Assembly (NCBI GenBank): GCA_001580565.1
Contig: LRBF01000127.1
Coordinates: forward strand, 1-51,155
From: Caballeronia megalochromosomata
GTDB lineage: Bacteria; Pseudomonadota; Gammaproteobacteria; Burkholderiales; Burkholderiaceae
Length of the DNA: 51,155 bases
Reading direction: 5' to 3'
This document shows, piece by piece, positions 50,465 through 51,155 of the stretch. Numbering within the stretch: position 1 is the first letter of the stretch; each line of letters begins with the position of its first letter. Made by a program: the position numbers and the translations under genes. The notes under the pieces were generated by a model that had not been told where the DNA came from, searched no databases, and saw nothing but the letters and a program-made list of their open reading frames with translations.

Positions 50465-51112
50465 ATGACAAGAACCCTTCGCTGGTTGACATTGACTTTA
50501 TCGATGACGAGCGCATTGGCTTGCGCGCAGCAGGACGCCTACACGCTCAACGAACGCCTGCTTTCGGCCGTTCGCGAAGGCGATCAGGCGGCTGTCACGC
50601 GTCTCATCGACGAAGGCGCGGCGATCGATTCACGCAACCGCATCGGCGACACGCCGCTCATCAGCGCATGCAAGAAGGGCTTGACGCCGATGGCGCGCAT
50701 GTTGATCGAGCGCGGCGCGAACGTGAGCCAGGCTGACGTGCAGGGCATCACGCCGCTGATGGCCACGGCCTTCGACGGCAACGACGAAATCGCCGCGCTG
50801 CTCATCGCGCATCATGCGGATGTCGCCGCGACCGACCGCGTCGGCAAGACCGCGATCGAGTATGCGGCCGGTCGCGGGCACACGGCGGTCGTGCAGCGTC
50901 TGCTCGATGCGGGCGTTGATGTGAACGCGGCTTATCGTAATCACCTCACGGCGCTGATGTGGGCGGCGGGCTACGATCAGGAGCAGACCGCGTCGATGCT
51001 GCTCGCGCGCGGTGCGAAACGCGATCTGCGTGACGATCGCGGGATGACCGCGAAGGACATTGCCGAGCAGACGGGCTCGGCGCATGTTGCGGCTTTGCTG
51101 TCGAAGGGGTGA
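50465..51112 (+). CDS. Exported ankyrin-repeat protein
   Basis: This 215-residue protein has a signal peptide (WLTLTLSMTSALACAQQ). About five ankyrin repeats follow, with motifs such as IGDTPLISACKKGLTPMARM, GITPLMATAFDGNDEIAALL, VGKTAIEYAAGRGHTAVVQR and LTALMWAAGYDQEQTASMLL. It is likely periplasmic. In many genomes small periplasmic ankyrin proteins accompany periplasmic redox enzymes, for example catalases. It lies 24 bp after the cytochrome gene and is probably part of that operon. Confidence 0.9.
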   Translation: MTRTLRWLTLTLSMTSALACAQQDAYTLNERLLSAVREGDQAAVTRLIDEGAAIDSRNRIGDTPLISACKKGLTPMARMLIERGANVSQADVQGITPLMATAFDGNDEIAALLIAHHADVAATDRVGKTAIEYAAGRGHTAVVQRLLDAGVDVNAAYRNHLTALMWAAGYDQEQTASMLLARGAKRDLRDDRGMTAKDIAEQTGSAHVAALLSKG

Positions 51113-51155
51113 GGGCGTTCGGGGTTGTCGTTGGATCCCGTATTCCCGTCGGTTT

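Noticed and set aside
1..51155. CRISPR arrays, rRNA or tRNA genes
   Set aside because: No regularly spaced repeats and no recognisable tRNA cloverleaf or rRNA sequence were found by reading; a small RNA gene could still be missed.

Overview
The window looks like chromosomal DNA of a Burkholderiaceae bacterium close to Caballeronia, Paraburkholderia or Burkholderia. GC and codon use are high, genes are dense, most starts carry AGGAG-type ribosome sites, and many families are typical of that group (a MATE pump, a DUF2968 lipoprotein, the short DEALDETFPASDP protein, a PQQ alcohol dehydrogenase with its cytochrome, oxalate genes). The assignment comes from reading the sequence; no database was searched. 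I saw no rRNA, tRNA or CRISPR array.

Positions 1-8,200 are accessory in character. They hold a HEPN/Toprim-associated-like protein, a tyrosine-recombinase remnant, a repeat cluster resembling an insertion-sequence end, an Old Yellow Enzyme reductase followed by a deleted quinone-oxidoreductase pseudogene, a short-chain dehydrogenase, a degenerate M23 peptidase, and several very small reading frames. One of these encodes a 44-residue, tyrosine-rich exported peptide. Positions 8,200-11,100 carry small envelope or zinc-ribbon proteins and an aldehyde dehydrogenase.

Positions 11,186-22,632 form an oxalate/CoA-thioester region. It contains an oxalate:formate antiporter between two LysR regulators, a ketopantoate-reductase-like enzyme, a FadR-type GntR regulator, a succinyl-CoA-synthetase-like pair, formyl-CoA:oxalate CoA-transferase and a fumarylacetoacetase-family enzyme. 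Four near-identical 15-bp sites (consensus ATNYTGTATATCASA) lie at the promoters of the reductase, the regulator unit, sucCD and frc, which suggests one regulon. Just upstream of frc is a short carboxy-terminal relic that resembles a thiamine-diphosphate enzyme, so the usual decarboxylase partner appears to have been lost here.

Positions 22,700-30,000 carry a CsbD stress protein, a response regulator coupled to a two-domain KaiC-like ATPase, a DUF2968 pseudogene, an OmpA-type lipoprotein, an O6-methylguanine methyltransferase, a secreted DNA/RNA endonuclease and an exported alpha/beta hydrolase. Positions 30,000-38,900 encode a Tat-exported alkylsulfatase, a bestrophin-like membrane protein, a MATE pump, a YnfA protein, a DUF2891 protein and a KgtP-type transporter. 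Positions 39,000-45,000 hold an AraC regulator divergent from an acyl-CoA dehydrogenase / acyl-CoA ligase / enoyl-CoA hydratase / 3-hydroxyisobutyryl-CoA hydrolase operon, consistent with valine or branched-chain acid breakdown. The window ends with an AI-2E family permease and a periplasmic PQQ alcohol dehydrogenase that has the extra aspartate of lanthanide-type enzymes, overlapped by a dihaem cytochrome c and followed by an ankyrin-repeat protein.
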